The notes under the pieces were generated by a model. That model was not told where the DNA came from. It saw only the letters and a list, made by a program, of their open reading frames with translations, and did not search any database. From NCBI RefSeq assembly GCF_001439815.1, contig NZ_JYLM01000009.1:186001-250000 (forward strand): a stretch of DNA of 64,000 nucleotides, given 5' to 3'. Shown one piece after another: positions 16,034-24,685 of this stretch (the first letter of the stretch is position 1; every line of letters starts with the position of its first letter). Origin of the DNA: Pseudomonas orientalis (GTDB taxonomy: Bacteria; Pseudomonadota; Gammaproteobacteria; Pseudomonadales; Pseudomonadaceae). The translations under genes and the position numbers were made by a program.

Positions 16034-17737
16034 TCAATCGGCCAGCGGCGGTGTCCGTGGTGGAATCAGGCGTTTGTTGCCAGTGGCTTCAAACCCGGCG
16101 GCAAAGCGCAGCAGCGCCGAATCGTCATACGCCCTACCTGCAAACGTCAGCCCGACCGGCATGCCGATATCCGCCATCACGCCCATCGGCACGGTGACGG
16201 TGGGCACGCCAAGGTGGCGGATGGCGAGGTTGCCGTTGGCCACCCACACGCCATTGCTCCAGGCGATATCGGCCGAGGCTTCGTTGACATCAGCGTCGGC
16301 CGGGCCGACATCCGCCACGGTCGGGAACAGCACCGCGTCGAGGCGCAGGTTGTCCATCCAGTCTTCCAGGTCCAGGCGACGGGTTTGCTCAAGGCCGCGC
16401 AAGCCGTCGGGCAAGGTGCTGATCTCGTTCCACGGCGTGATGCCGCGCTGGGCCATGCGCACGTATTCGTCCATGCCGGCGGCCAGGTCGTCTTCGCGGT
16501 TGGGCAGGGTGCCGGGGTCGTGGGGGAAGATGTTCGGGCCGTCGACATCCGCCAGGCGGTTCAGGGCCGGGTCGCCGTTGGCGCGCAGGAAGTCATCAAA
16601 GGCCCAGGCCGACAGTTCCCACAACTCATCATGCAGAAACTGCCTGGACACCAGGCCACGGGTGAACACCGTCGGCGCGCCGGGGCGGTCGCCTTCGCAA
16701 TTGGACACCAGTGGGAAATCCACCTCGATGACTTCGGCGCCAGCGGCTTCCAGAGCCTGGCGCGCCGCTTGCCACAGCTCGATCACCGAGGTGCGGGTGT
16801 GGATCTTTTGTCCGGTTGGCCCGCCGATTCCCGGTTTTTCGCTGGTGCCGGCCTCGGGGTCGGCGTTGATGTACATGCGCGGCACGCCAAAGCGTTTGCC
16901 GGCAAGGGCCGCGCTGCCTTGGGCCAGTTCGGCATAAGACGCCGGGCGCACCGAGCTGACGGCGGGGATCGGCACCCAGGGTTGCAGGCGCCACAGGTCG
17001 CCACGGGTATCCGGGTCGTCGGCGACCACCACCTCGAGCACTTCCAGCAGGTCCGCCATGGTGCGCGCATAGGGTACTACCACGTCCATGGTCGGAGTCA
17101 GCGGCCAGTTGCCGCGCACCGATATCACCCCACGCGAAGGCGTGTAGGCACACAGGCCGTTGTTGGAGGCCGGACCGCGACCGCTCGACCAGGTCTCTTC
17201 AGCCAGGCCGAACGCGGCGAAGCTTGCCGCCGTCGCTGTGCCGGTGCCATTGGACGAACCCGAGGCGAACGGTGCGGTGAGGTAAGCGGCGTTGTACGGG
17301 CTTTCGGCACGGCCATACACACCCCGTTGCATGCCGCCGTTGGCCATGGGCGGCATATTGGTCTTGCCCAGGCAGATGGCGCCGCCGGCGCGCAAGCGCT
17401 CGATGGTGAACGCATCGCGCTGCGCGACCAGGCTGGCGAACGCCGGGCTGCCGGACGCGGCGGTGAGGCCCTTGACCAAGTAACTGTCCTTGGCGGTATA
17501 GGGAATGCCATCCAGCGGCCCCAGAGTCTGGCCTTTGGCCCGGCGTGCATCGGACGCCTCGGCTTCTTCCAAGGCTTCGCCATTGCGCACTACCACGGCG
17601 TTCAGCGCGGTAGCGGTCTGCGGACCGTCATAGGCGTCGATCCGCGCCAGGTAGGCGCGGACCAGTTCAACGGCAGTGGTCTGGCCGGATTCAAGCGCAG
17701 CGCGCAATTGGGCAATGGAGACTTCGGTAACTTGCAT
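16034..17737 (-). CDS. Amidase signature family protein
   Basis: A 567-residue amidase (the usual length is 450-570). The Ser-cisSer-Lys triad region is visible: Lys in GIPYTAKDSYLVKG, and the serine-rich block FASGSSNGTGTATAASFAAF in place of the usual GGSSGGS. The C-terminus has GVPTVTVPMGVMADIGMPVG, typical of the family. Such enzymes hydrolyse amide bonds of varied substrates; the substrate here is unknown. ATG 17737 was taken rather than a GTG immediately before it. No signal peptide. It stands alone. Confidence 0.85.
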   Translation of the reverse strand: MQVTEVSIAQLRAALESGQTTAVELVRAYLARIDAYDGPQTATALNAVVVRNGEALEEAEASDARRAKGQTLGPLDGIPYTAKDSYLVKGLTAASGSPAFASLVAQRDAFTIERLRAGGAICLGKTNMPPMANGGMQRGVYGRAESPYNAAYLTAPFASGSSNGTGTATAASFAAFGLAEETWSSGRGPASNNGLCAYTPSRGVISVRGNWPLTPTMDVVVPYARTMADLLEVLEVVVADDPDTRGDLWRLQPWVPIPAVSSVRPASYAELAQGSAALAGKRFGVPRMYINADPEAGTSEKPGIGGPTGQKIHTRTSVIELWQAARQALEAAGAEVIEVDFPLVSNCEGDRPGAPTVFTRGLVSRQFLHDELWELSAWAFDDFLRANGDPALNRLADVDGPNIFPHDPGTLPNREDDLAAGMDEYVRMAQRGITPWNEISTLPDGLRGLEQTRRLDLEDWMDNLRLDAVLFPTVADVGPADADVNEASADIAWSNGVWVANGNLAIRHLGVPTVTVPMGVMADIGMPVGLTFAGRAYDDSALLRFAAGFEATGNKRLIPPRTPPLAD

Positions 17738-17861
17738 CACGTTTTTTTCGCCGCCTTCACGTGGGGGTATGGCGGCAGTCTACGGACAGATATTTGCCAG
17801 TGCCAGCTTACTGCTAAGGTAAGCGGCCTGATCATCCACATTGCGCTCCAAGGAGGAGAAC

Positions 17862-18182
17862 ATGACCAGACCCTACATCGCCCTGGCCGGCTTGCTCGGC
17901 TTTTCGCTGTACACCGTGGCGACGATGCTGACGGCCGAGCAATCGCTCATCGCGTTTGGCCGGGAACTGATGTCGCGGCCGGACACCGCGCAGGTGGTGA
18001 TTGACCTGTACCTGATGGCGATCCTGGCGTGTGTATGGATGTACCGGGACGCGCGCGGGCGAGGGCGCACCGTGGCGTCGTTGATCCCCTATTTCCTGTT
18101 GACGGCGGTGTTCGTGTCGGTGGGGCCGCTGCTGTATATCGTCGTCAATGGGTTCTCCCGTAGCCCACCGAACCAGGGTTGA
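17862..18182 (+). CDS. DUF2834 membrane protein
   Basis: A 106-residue protein with three predicted membrane helices (about 5-25, 45-62, 75-97) and the family pattern IDLYLMAILACVWMYRDARG between helices 2 and 3. Function unknown. The start at 17862 has a very strong ribosome site, AAGGAGGAGAAC. It ends 53 bases from the convergent solute-binding protein gene. Confidence 0.8.
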   Translation: MTRPYIALAGLLGFSLYTVATMLTAEQSLIAFGRELMSRPDTAQVVIDLYLMAILACVWMYRDARGRGRTVASLIPYFLLTAVFVSVGPLLYIVVNGFSRSPPNQG

Positions 18183-18190
18183 CGCAGGCT

Positions 18191-18223
18191 CCGGTGGCGA
18201 GCGAGCCTGCTCACTCGCCACGG
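18191..18223. repeat. REP-like hairpin between convergent genes
   Basis: CCGGTGGCGAG at the left pairs with CTCGCCACGG at the right, with CGAGC/GCTC-type inner pairing. It lies between two converging stop codons and may serve as a bidirectional transcript end; there is no T-run. Confidence 0.6.
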
Positions 18224-18235
18224 TGGGTGGCATCA

Positions 18236-19159
18236 TCAAGGGTTGAGAAACGCCTGGTAGTTGTCCTTGGTGATCTGCTGATAAGGAATCGTCAGTTCAG
18301 CCGTGTACGGCTCATGCTTGACCATCTTCAGCGCCAGGTCGATGGAACCCACTGCCTGGCCCTTGTTGTCCTGATACACCGTGACCAGCAGTTGGCCTTT
18401 TTTCACTGCCTCCAGCCCTGCCGCACCGCCGTCGCAGCCCGCTACCAGAATGTCCTTGCCCGGCTGCATGCCCGCCTGGCTGATCGCCATGGCCGCGCCG
18501 ATGGCCATCTCATCGGCATTGGCGGCCACCGCGTCAATCTTGCGCCCGGATACAATCCAGTTATTCATCAGGTCGATCGCCTTGCTGCGTTGCCACTCCG
18601 CGCTTTGCTCCTCAACGATCTTGATATCGGGGTAATCCTTGAGTACGGCCTTCACGCCCAGTGTGCGATTGTAGGTGGCGTTGTTGGACAACAGCCCGAG
18701 CATGATCGCCAAGTTGCCTTTGCCGCCCATTTTTTCCGCCAGATAGCGCATCTGGATTTCCCCGGCCTTGATTTCATCCGAGCCGACATAGCCCACTCCC
18801 GGCGGCACCTCCTTGAACTCGGGGCGGCGGTTGACGTACACCAGAGGAATCTTGGCCTGCCGGGCGTTGAGCGTGATTTTTTGCGTGGCCGCCGTGTCCA
18901 CCGCGTTGACAATGATTGCGTCCATGCCTTGGGCGGTGAAGTTCTGCACCTGATTGAGCTGGCGCACCACGTCGCCCTGGGCGTCTTCAAATTGCAGGGT
19001 TACGCCGGGAAGCTCCTTGACGTGGGCCGCCATGTAGTCGCGCATCTGTGCCAGGAATACGTCGTCGACCTGGGCGATGCTCACGCCGATACGCACATCG
19101 GCCAAGGCCCAAGGCGTAACGACAAGAGTAAAGAGTGCCGTCAGGAGTTGCTTTCTCAT
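18236..19159 (-). CDS. Periplasmic sugar-binding protein (RbsB/inositol-binding type)
   Basis: A 307-residue periplasmic binding protein of the Peripla_BP_4 type. It has a signal peptide (MRKQLLTALFTLVVTPWALA) and the family landmarks GVSIAQVDDVFLAQM, AIIVNAVDTAA, VYVNRRPE, NADEMAIGAAMAI and VAGCDGGAAGLEAVKKG. Homologues bind ribose, inositol or rhizopine for ABC import. It is the last gene of a minus-strand operon with a dioxygenase and an SDR; no ATP-binding or permease gene is nearby, so it must borrow one or serve as a receptor. The leader holds AACAACAACAAAAA before GGAG, like a Crc/Hfq target. Confidence 0.88.
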   Translation of the reverse strand: MRKQLLTALFTLVVTPWALADVRIGVSIAQVDDVFLAQMRDYMAAHVKELPGVTLQFEDAQGDVVRQLNQVQNFTAQGMDAIIVNAVDTAATQKITLNARQAKIPLVYVNRRPEFKEVPPGVGYVGSDEIKAGEIQMRYLAEKMGGKGNLAIMLGLLSNNATYNRTLGVKAVLKDYPDIKIVEEQSAEWQRSKAIDLMNNWIVSGRKIDAVAANADEMAIGAAMAISQAGMQPGKDILVAGCDGGAAGLEAVKKGQLLVTVYQDNKGQAVGSIDLALKMVKHEPYTAELTIPYQQITKDNYQAFLNP

Positions 19160-19174
19160 GATGTTGCTCCACTG

Positions 19175-19188
19175 TTTTTGTTGTTGTT
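19175..19188 (-). promoter_or_regulatory. A-rich (CA-type) leader motif, binding-protein gene
   Basis: On the minus strand the mRNA reads AACAACAACAAAAA about 15-30 bases before the ATG, just ahead of GGAG. It fits the AAnAAnAA pattern bound by Hfq/Crc in Pseudomonas catabolite repression. Similar motifs precede the other two catabolic genes of this locus. Confidence 0.6.
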
Positions 19189-19196
19189 AAAGCGAT

Positions 19197-20321
19197 TCAT
19201 GCCTGGCGCTTGGCCCGCATCCGTGCCACGGCGGCGGCGAAGTCCGAGTATGGCCATCGTTCGTCCAGAGCTTGCAGCATCAACTGTTGCCCTGTTTGCG
19301 GGGCCAGACCTTGCAAGGGTGGGTCGGTGTCAAGGTTGGTGGGAAAGGAGTAACCGTCGGCGGTACAGGCGATAACAGCCTGAGCATCCAGGGCTGGATT
19401 GGCCAGCAGCACCGGGTAGATCGCCAGCATCATGCGCTCGCGATCGGTGGCTTCCATCGGCTTGCCGAACGCCGAGGAAATCTGCAACAGATTGGCCATG
19501 CGCTGACGGTCTGGCGTACGGTTGGTGCCGGCGGCATGAAACAGCGCCGGGTTGAAGAACAACAGGTCGCCCTTGTTCAGCGGCAACTGCACGGCATGCT
19601 GTTGGAAATAATCGATAAAATCAGTGCGGCGCCAGGCCAGGTAACCCAATGCATATTGCTGGGAGAACGGCAGCAACTGGGTAGGGCCGGTTTCCAGCGG
19701 CATGTCCGAATGGGCAACGGCGCCTTGCAGGGTCAGGTATTGGGACAGTACATGCAGCGGCAGTGGAAATCGCTCGACCTCAGCGTCAGTCTGAAACCCC
19801 AGATGGTAATCGCGATGCGGCTGCTGCGCCTGGCCGCCCGGGTGCACCACGTTAACCTGGGCGGTGACCTGAAAGCCCGGACCCAACCAGGACTCGGCAA
19901 TCAATCCCAGCAACGGGTTGGCGTAATACTCGACAAACGATTCGGGGGATTGCAACGCGGCTTTCTGCAACACATTCCAGATACGCCCATTGCTGCCGGC
20001 CTTGGCGAAGTGATCTGCCGCGACGCCTTGGGCGGCCTCGTTGGCGAAGATCGCCGCAAATACCTGGCTATGGCGATCCACCACGTCCAGATCCTCGTAG
20101 CCCCGGCGTACCACCATCACCCCAGGACCATCGAGAAACACCCGGTGCAGTTCATTCATCACGCTGAGGCGGTCGCTGTTGCGCAAGGTCCCGGCTTGAT
20201 AGATGGGTACATTGCGCAAGACTTCAGTGCACAGCGGATATTCATCAGCACTGGCCCGCTGCGCGCAAATCCGGCTGAAATCCGCCAGGCTTACGGCGTC
20301 GCCGCGCACAAAGGCAGGCAT
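19197..20321 (-). CDS. Phytanoyl-CoA dioxygenase (PhyH) family protein
   Basis: A 374-residue Fe(II)/2-oxoglutarate oxygenase. The iron ligands are visible as His169-x-Asp171 in QQPHRDYHLGF and His262 in NPALFHAAGTNRT; Arg274 is placed to bind 2-oxoglutarate. Family members hydroxylate or oxidatively cleave small molecules. The start at 20321 overlaps the stop of the SDR gene (TGATG), so the two are translationally coupled. Upstream in-frame sequence belongs to the SDR gene and was left out. In context it may oxidise a sugar- or inositol-like compound, which is inference. Confidence 0.85.
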   Translation of the reverse strand: MPAFVRGDAVSLADFSRICAQRASADEYPLCTEVLRNVPIYQAGTLRNSDRLSVMNELHRVFLDGPGVMVVRRGYEDLDVVDRHSQVFAAIFANEAAQGVAADHFAKAGSNGRIWNVLQKAALQSPESFVEYYANPLLGLIAESWLGPGFQVTAQVNVVHPGGQAQQPHRDYHLGFQTDAEVERFPLPLHVLSQYLTLQGAVAHSDMPLETGPTQLLPFSQQYALGYLAWRRTDFIDYFQQHAVQLPLNKGDLLFFNPALFHAAGTNRTPDRQRMANLLQISSAFGKPMEATDRERMMLAIYPVLLANPALDAQAVIACTADGYSFPTNLDTDPPLQGLAPQTGQQLMLQALDERWPYSDFAAAVARMRAKRQA

Positions 20322-21166
20322 CACGCACCTCCCGGCAGGCGCAGGGCCTGATGCGGTTGTGGAGTGCTGCTGTCGGTGCAACCGACCACGCCTTGCTCCA
20401 GGTCGATCACCGCACCGGTCATCATTCCCGACTCGCGGGACAGCAAAAATGCCACGCTCTGCGCCACTTCCTCCGGCTTGAGCAGCCGTCCAAACGGTTG
20501 CGCGGCTTCCGCCTGTGCCAACCAACCCTCCTGTGCGCCGTGGTACTGGCGCTGGATTTGATCTTCGTGAGGCGTATCCATCCAGCCGATATTCAAACCA
20601 TTCACGCGAATGCGGTTGCGTAAGGCGCTGAACGCGACGTTCTTGGTCAAGATCGCCAATGCACCCTTGGACGCGGCATAGGCACTCAGGAATGATTGGC
20701 CGCCATGCCCGGTGACGCTCTGGATATTCACCACGGCGCCTTCCACGCCCTGGCTGATCATCAATTTCAACGCTTCCTGCATCAGAAAGAACGGTGCGCG
20801 CACATTCACTGCAAACAGGCGCTCAAACAGTTGCGGCGACGTGTCGAGAATGGTGCCGCGGTCTGACATCCCGGCGCAGTTGACCAGCCCATGCAAGGTG
20901 CCGAAATGCGTGCGCGCCGCATCGATGACCGCGCGGCAATCCTCGACGCTTTCCAGGTCCGCTTCGACAAAATAGGCCTGACAATCGAGCTGCGCCAATT
21001 GCCGCACCTGTTCTTCGCCCTGGGAGCGACGGCGCCCGCAGATGATCAACCCGGCCGCCCCCCGGCGTGCCAGGGTGTGGGCCACCGCCGCACCGAGGCC
21101 TTGAGTGCTGCCGGTGACGACAAAAAACTGACCGCTGAATGAGGTGGCGAGATCGGTGTGGGGCAT
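20321..21166 (-). CDS. Short-chain dehydrogenase/reductase
   Basis: A 281-residue SDR. The nucleotide-binding glycine motif is TGSTQGLG, the NCAG segment is LVNCAGMSDRG, the catalytic Tyr/Lys are in AYAASKGAL, and the catalytic Ser is in NIQSVTGHG. Probably an NAD(P)-dependent dehydrogenase of an alcohol or polyol group. First gene of the operon SDR-dioxygenase-binding protein, divergent from a LacI-type regulator. The ribosome site AGGAG is preceded by AACAACAACAAAA, a Crc/Hfq-type motif. Confidence 0.9.
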   Translation of the reverse strand: MPHTDLATSFSGQFFVVTGSTQGLGAAVAHTLARRGAAGLIICGRRRSQGEEQVRQLAQLDCQAYFVEADLESVEDCRAVIDAARTHFGTLHGLVNCAGMSDRGTILDTSPQLFERLFAVNVRAPFFLMQEALKLMISQGVEGAVVNIQSVTGHGGQSFLSAYAASKGALAILTKNVAFSALRNRIRVNGLNIGWMDTPHEDQIQRQYHGAQEGWLAQAEAAQPFGRLLKPEEVAQSVAFLLSRESGMMTGAVIDLEQGVVGCTDSSTPQPHQALRLPGGA

Positions 21167-21181
21167 TGGGAACTCCTGATG

Positions 21182-21194
21182 TTTTGTTGTTGTT
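21182..21194 (-). promoter_or_regulatory. A-rich (CA-type) leader motif, SDR gene
   Basis: The mRNA reads AACAACAACAAAA directly before ATCAGGAG and the ATG at 21166. It matches the AAnAAnAA Hfq/Crc recognition pattern next to a ribosome site. Confidence 0.6.
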
Positions 21195-21240
21195 CATTGC
21201 ACGGCTCGACGTCGGGCAAAACTGAGACTAGCATTGCGTT

Positions 21241-21284
21241 ACCTCAGTAATACCTAAAAAGAACCTCAAAAAAACCTCAGGTAG
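21241..21284. promoter_or_regulatory. Four phased 11-bp direct repeats (candidate operator array)
   Basis: ACCTCA, ACCTAA, ACCTCA and ACCTCA begin at 21241, 21252, 21263 and 21274, exactly 11 bases apart, with A-rich sequence between. The last unit is inside the palindrome ACCTCAGGT (21274-21282) and touches the ribosome site of the LacI-type gene that starts at 21290. The array lies in the only promoter space of the divergent locus. Confidence 0.7.
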
Positions 21285-21289
21285 CCTGT

Positions 21290-22315
21290 ATGCTTGAACG
21301 CGCCAAACATTTTTCCATCAAGCAACTGGCGACCCAGGCCGGGGTCAGCAAGGCCACGGTCGATCGTGTGTTGCACCAACGCGGCAGCGTGCATGCGCAA
21401 ACCACCCGGCGCATCGAACAAGCGCTGGAGGAGTTGGAGTCCCAGGAAAAGAACGGCCTGGCGGTGGGGCGTACCTTCCATGTCGACGTGATCATGCACA
21501 CCCCGCAGCGGTTCAGCGCGGCGGTGCAGGCGGCAATCACCGCTCAATTGGCCAGCCTGGCGCCGTTTCGCATCGCGCCGCGTTTTCACCTTTTCGAAGA
21601 GATCGAGCCCTGGGCCATGCACGATCAATTGCTGCGCTGCCTCGGCACCGGTAGCCAAGGGGTCGTGCTCAAGGCCGCCGATGAACCGGCGGTAAACCAG
21701 GCAGTCAAGCAACTGATTGCCGCAGGCATTCCGGTGGTGACCCTGGTCACGGACCTGCCGCAAAGCGAGCGGATTGGCTATGTGGGCATGGACAACCGCA
21801 CCGCCGGCCAGACTGCTGCGTACCTGATGTCGCGCTGGCTGCCGGTGCAGCCCCAGGAAGTGGCGGTGGTGATCGGCAGCGAGTTGTTCCGTGGCGAAGA
21901 AGAACGTGAGATGGGGTTTCGTGCCTGGCTGCGCGGGCGTGCCGCGCACCTGAGGGTGCTGGATATCAGCGGCGGCTATGGCGTGTATGAGCGCACCTTC
22001 GAACGCGTCACCCATGCGCTGCACCAGCATCCCGAGCTCAAGGCGGTCTACAGCGTCGGGGGCGGCAATCGTGCGATCGTCGATGCGTTCGCTGCGCTCG
22101 GCCGCCCATTGGAAGTGTTTATCGGCCATGACCTGGACGAGGAGAACCGCCAGTTGTTGGTCGAGGAGAAAGTCGCCGCGATCATCGACCACAACCTGCA
22201 GATCGATGCGCGCCATGTGTTCCTGCACATCCTCCAATACCACCGGCTCTGGAAGATCGGGCCGATTGCGCCTTCACAGGTGCAGATCGTGACACCGTTC
22301 AACCTGCCGGATTGA
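21290..22315 (+). CDS. LacI-family transcriptional regulator
   Basis: A 341-residue LacI-type repressor. The helix-turn-helix and hinge are in FSIKQLATQAGVSKATVDRV; the effector domain follows from about residue 60, with periplasmic-binding-like strands (HVDVIMHT, GVVLKAADEPAV, YVGMDNRTAGQTAAYLM). It belongs to the LacI branch often linked to ribose or inositol-type genes. Divergent from the SDR operon and 31 bases ahead of an inositol-dehydrogenase-like gene. It probably represses both transcripts by binding the 21241-21284 array. Confidence 0.88.
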   Translation: MLERAKHFSIKQLATQAGVSKATVDRVLHQRGSVHAQTTRRIEQALEELESQEKNGLAVGRTFHVDVIMHTPQRFSAAVQAAITAQLASLAPFRIAPRFHLFEEIEPWAMHDQLLRCLGTGSQGVVLKAADEPAVNQAVKQLIAAGIPVVTLVTDLPQSERIGYVGMDNRTAGQTAAYLMSRWLPVQPQEVAVVIGSELFRGEEEREMGFRAWLRGRAAHLRVLDISGGYGVYERTFERVTHALHQHPELKAVYSVGGGNRAIVDAFAALGRPLEVFIGHDLDEENRQLLVEEKVAAIIDHNLQIDARHVFLHILQYHRLWKIGPIAPSQVQIVTPFNLPD

Positions 22316-22323
22316 GAAGTCCC

Positions 22324-22333
22324 ACAACAACAT
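22324..22333 (+). promoter_or_regulatory. A-rich (CA-type) leader motif, dehydrogenase gene
   Basis: ACAACAACAT immediately before CAGGAG and the ATG at 22347, similar to the leaders of the SDR and binding-protein genes. A weaker match to AAnAAnAA than the other two. Confidence 0.45.
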
Positions 22334-22346
22334 CAGGAGTTCGATC

Positions 22347-23351
22347 ATGCTACGTATCGCTGTTTTAGGTGCCGGGCGCATCGCCAGGATCCACGCGGCC
22401 AATGTCGCCGGCCATCCCAACGCCACCCTGGTGCTGGTGGCCGATCCCTGGCGTGAAGGGGTCGACGCACTCAGCGCGCAACTGGGTTGCGAGGCGGCAT
22501 ACGACTGCGCCGCCGTACTGACTCGTACAGACATCGACGCCGTAGTGATTGGTACACCCACCGATACCCATATCGACCTGTTGCTGGCGGCGGTCGCCGA
22601 AGGCAAGGCGGTTCTCTGCGAGAAACCCATCGACCTCGACATCGCCAAGGCCCGCAGGGCCGCGCAAACGGTTGAACGCCGGGGCGGCAAGGTCATGCTC
22701 GGCTTCAATCGGCGCTTCGATCCCGACATGCTGCGCCTGCGCGAGGCCCTGGATGCCGGGCGGATCGGAGCGGTGCGTCAGGTGATTATTACCAGCCGCG
22801 ATCCCGGCCTGGCGCCGCGTGACTACCTGAAGCATTCCGGCGGCATTCTGCGCGACATGACCATCCATGACTTTGACACCGCCCGGCATTTACTCGGCGA
22901 GGAGCCGGTGCAGGTCAGCGCCTTCGCCAGCCGCCTGGTGGACCCCAGCCTGGAGCAGATCGACGATTACGACAGCGTGATGGTGTTGCTGCGCACCGCC
23001 TCGGGCAAGCAATGCCATATTAACTGTTGCCGTCAGGCGGTGTACGGCTATGACCAACGCGTGGAGGTATCAGGTGCCCACGGTGTGCTGCTCACCGACA
23101 ATCATCGCGCAAGCACGCTTCGCCATTGGAGCACCGAGCACACCGAGGCGCTGGAGCCACTGCAGCACTTTTTCCTGGAGCGCTATGCGGATGCCTATCG
23201 CAATGAACTGACGCAGTTTATCGACGCGCTGAACAACGACTGCGAGTTGCCCACCAGCATGCGTGATGGGCTGTGTGCATTGCATCTGGCCGATTGCGCG
23301 TTGGAATCGGTGAAGACGGGGAGGAGCGTGGCGGTCAATTACGACTTCTAG
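22347..23351 (+). CDS. Gfo/Idh/MocA oxidoreductase, inositol 2-dehydrogenase-like
   Basis: A 334-residue enzyme. The Rossmann motif is VLGAGRIARIHAAN; CEKPIDLD carries the EKP signature; GGILRDMTIHDFD carries the substrate-binding Asp/His pair typical of inositol 2-dehydrogenase (IolG). It likely oxidises myo-inositol or a related cyclitol or sugar with NAD+. It is co-transcribed with the LacI-type regulator. No other iol genes are in the window, so the true substrate is uncertain. Confidence 0.87.
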   Translation: MLRIAVLGAGRIARIHAANVAGHPNATLVLVADPWREGVDALSAQLGCEAAYDCAAVLTRTDIDAVVIGTPTDTHIDLLLAAVAEGKAVLCEKPIDLDIAKARRAAQTVERRGGKVMLGFNRRFDPDMLRLREALDAGRIGAVRQVIITSRDPGLAPRDYLKHSGGILRDMTIHDFDTARHLLGEEPVQVSAFASRLVDPSLEQIDDYDSVMVLLRTASGKQCHINCCRQAVYGYDQRVEVSGAHGVLLTDNHRASTLRHWSTEHTEALEPLQHFFLERYADAYRNELTQFIDALNNDCELPTSMRDGLCALHLADCALESVKTGRSVAVNYDF

Positions 23352-23394
23352 AACGGAGCGCGCAAGGGGGCGGCGGGTGGCCCGCCCCTATTGA

Positions 23395-24606
23395 TCAGAC
23401 GCCTTTGGTCGAAGGCAAAAAGATCGTCAGAATGCCCGCCAATGGCAGGAACGAGCAGATTTTGTAGACGTATTCGATGCCATGGTGATCCGCGAGCAAG
23501 CCCAGCAATGCTGCGCCAATCCCGCTGAAACCGAACATCAGGCCAAAGAATATCCCGGCGATCATGCCGACATTGCCCGGCACCAGTTCCTGGGCGAACA
23601 CCACGATGGCCGAGAACGCCGAGGCGATGATAAAGCCGATGACCACGCTGAGTACGGCGGTCCAGAACAGGTCGACGTAGGGCAGGGCGAGGGTGAAGGG
23701 CGCGGCGCCGAGAATCGAGAACCAGATGACTTTCTTGCGGCCGATCCTGTCGCCGATCGGCCCGCCGGCGAAGGTGCCCACCGCCACCGCGCCGAGGAAC
23801 AGGAACAGGTACATCTGGGAGCTGGCGACCGACAGCTGGAATTTCTCGATCAGGTAGAACGTGAAGTAGCTGGTCAGGCTGGTCATGTACCAATATTTGG
23901 AGAACACCAACAGCGCCAGCACCACCAGGGCAAAGGTCACGCGGCCTTTGGACAAACCATGGGTCGGCTGACTGCCTTGCTTGAGCTTGAACAGGTTGAG
24001 GTGGTGACGGTACCAGCGGCTCAAACCGTACAGCACCAGGATGGCGAACACCGCGAACAGGCCGAACCAGGCGATATGGGACTGGCCGTAGGGAATGATG
24101 ATGGCCGCCGCCAGCAACGGGCCGAACGCGCTGCCGGTGTTGCCGCCGACCTGGAACGTCGATTGCGCCAGACCGTAGCGGCCGCCGGAGGCCAGGCGTG
24201 CCACGCGGGACGTTTCCGGGTGAAACGTCGACGAACCGACCCCCACCAGCGCCGCCGCCAGCAGGATCGCCGGGAAGCTGCCGACAAACGCCAGCATCAG
24301 GATACCGATCAAGGTGCAGACCATCCCCGCCGGCAACAGCCAGGGCTTGGGGTGACGGTCAGTGTGGTAGCCGATCCACGGTTGCAGCAAGGAGGCGGTC
24401 AGTTGGAAGGTCAGGGTAATCAGGCCGACCTGGGTAAACGTCAGGCCGTAGTTGGCCTTGAGCATCGGGTAGATCGACGGCAGCACGGCCTGGATCAAGT
24501 CATTGATCATATGCGCCAGGGCACAGGCGCCGAGCACGCGCATGACCAGCGGGCTTATCTGGGGCGCAGTGGTTGCAGCGGCGGGTGTCGCGGTGAGGGT
24601 CGACAT
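23395..24606 (-). CDS. MFS efflux protein, Fsr (fosmidomycin resistance) type
   Basis: A 403-residue, 12-helix major facilitator. The signatures AHMINDLIQAVLPSIYPML, GYHTDRHPKPW, STFHPETSRVARLASGGR and GGPIGDRIGRKKVIWFS are those of the Fsr family. It probably extrudes drugs or metabolites. The start MSTLTATPAA at 24606 was chosen; the reading frame upstream would enter the divergent AraC gene. The AraC-type regulator next to it is the likely controller. Confidence 0.88.
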   Translation of the reverse strand: MSTLTATPAAATTAPQISPLVMRVLGACALAHMINDLIQAVLPSIYPMLKANYGLTFTQVGLITLTFQLTASLLQPWIGYHTDRHPKPWLLPAGMVCTLIGILMLAFVGSFPAILLAAALVGVGSSTFHPETSRVARLASGGRYGLAQSTFQVGGNTGSAFGPLLAAAIIIPYGQSHIAWFGLFAVFAILVLYGLSRWYRHHLNLFKLKQGSQPTHGLSKGRVTFALVVLALLVFSKYWYMTSLTSYFTFYLIEKFQLSVASSQMYLFLFLGAVAVGTFAGGPIGDRIGRKKVIWFSILGAAPFTLALPYVDLFWTAVLSVVIGFIIASAFSAIVVFAQELVPGNVGMIAGIFFGLMFGFSGIGAALLGLLADHHGIEYVYKICSFLPLAGILTIFLPSTKGV

Positions 24607-24685
24607 GCAGGCATTCCATACAAGGCAGCGAACAGGGGCAGACAGTACTTGAGCTGACGGCCTATTTCTAATTGTTTCGGGCACT

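Noticed and set aside
15501..16037. 178-residue minus-strand frame across the REPIN and repeat
   Set aside because: Composed of REPIN and dispersed-repeat sequence and overlapping the DUF6434 gene; no ribosome site or domain.
16214..18004. 596-residue open frame on the plus strand opposite the amidase
   Set aside because: It is antisense to a clear amidase gene with family motifs, and its own sequence has no recognisable domain; long antisense frames are expected at this GC content.
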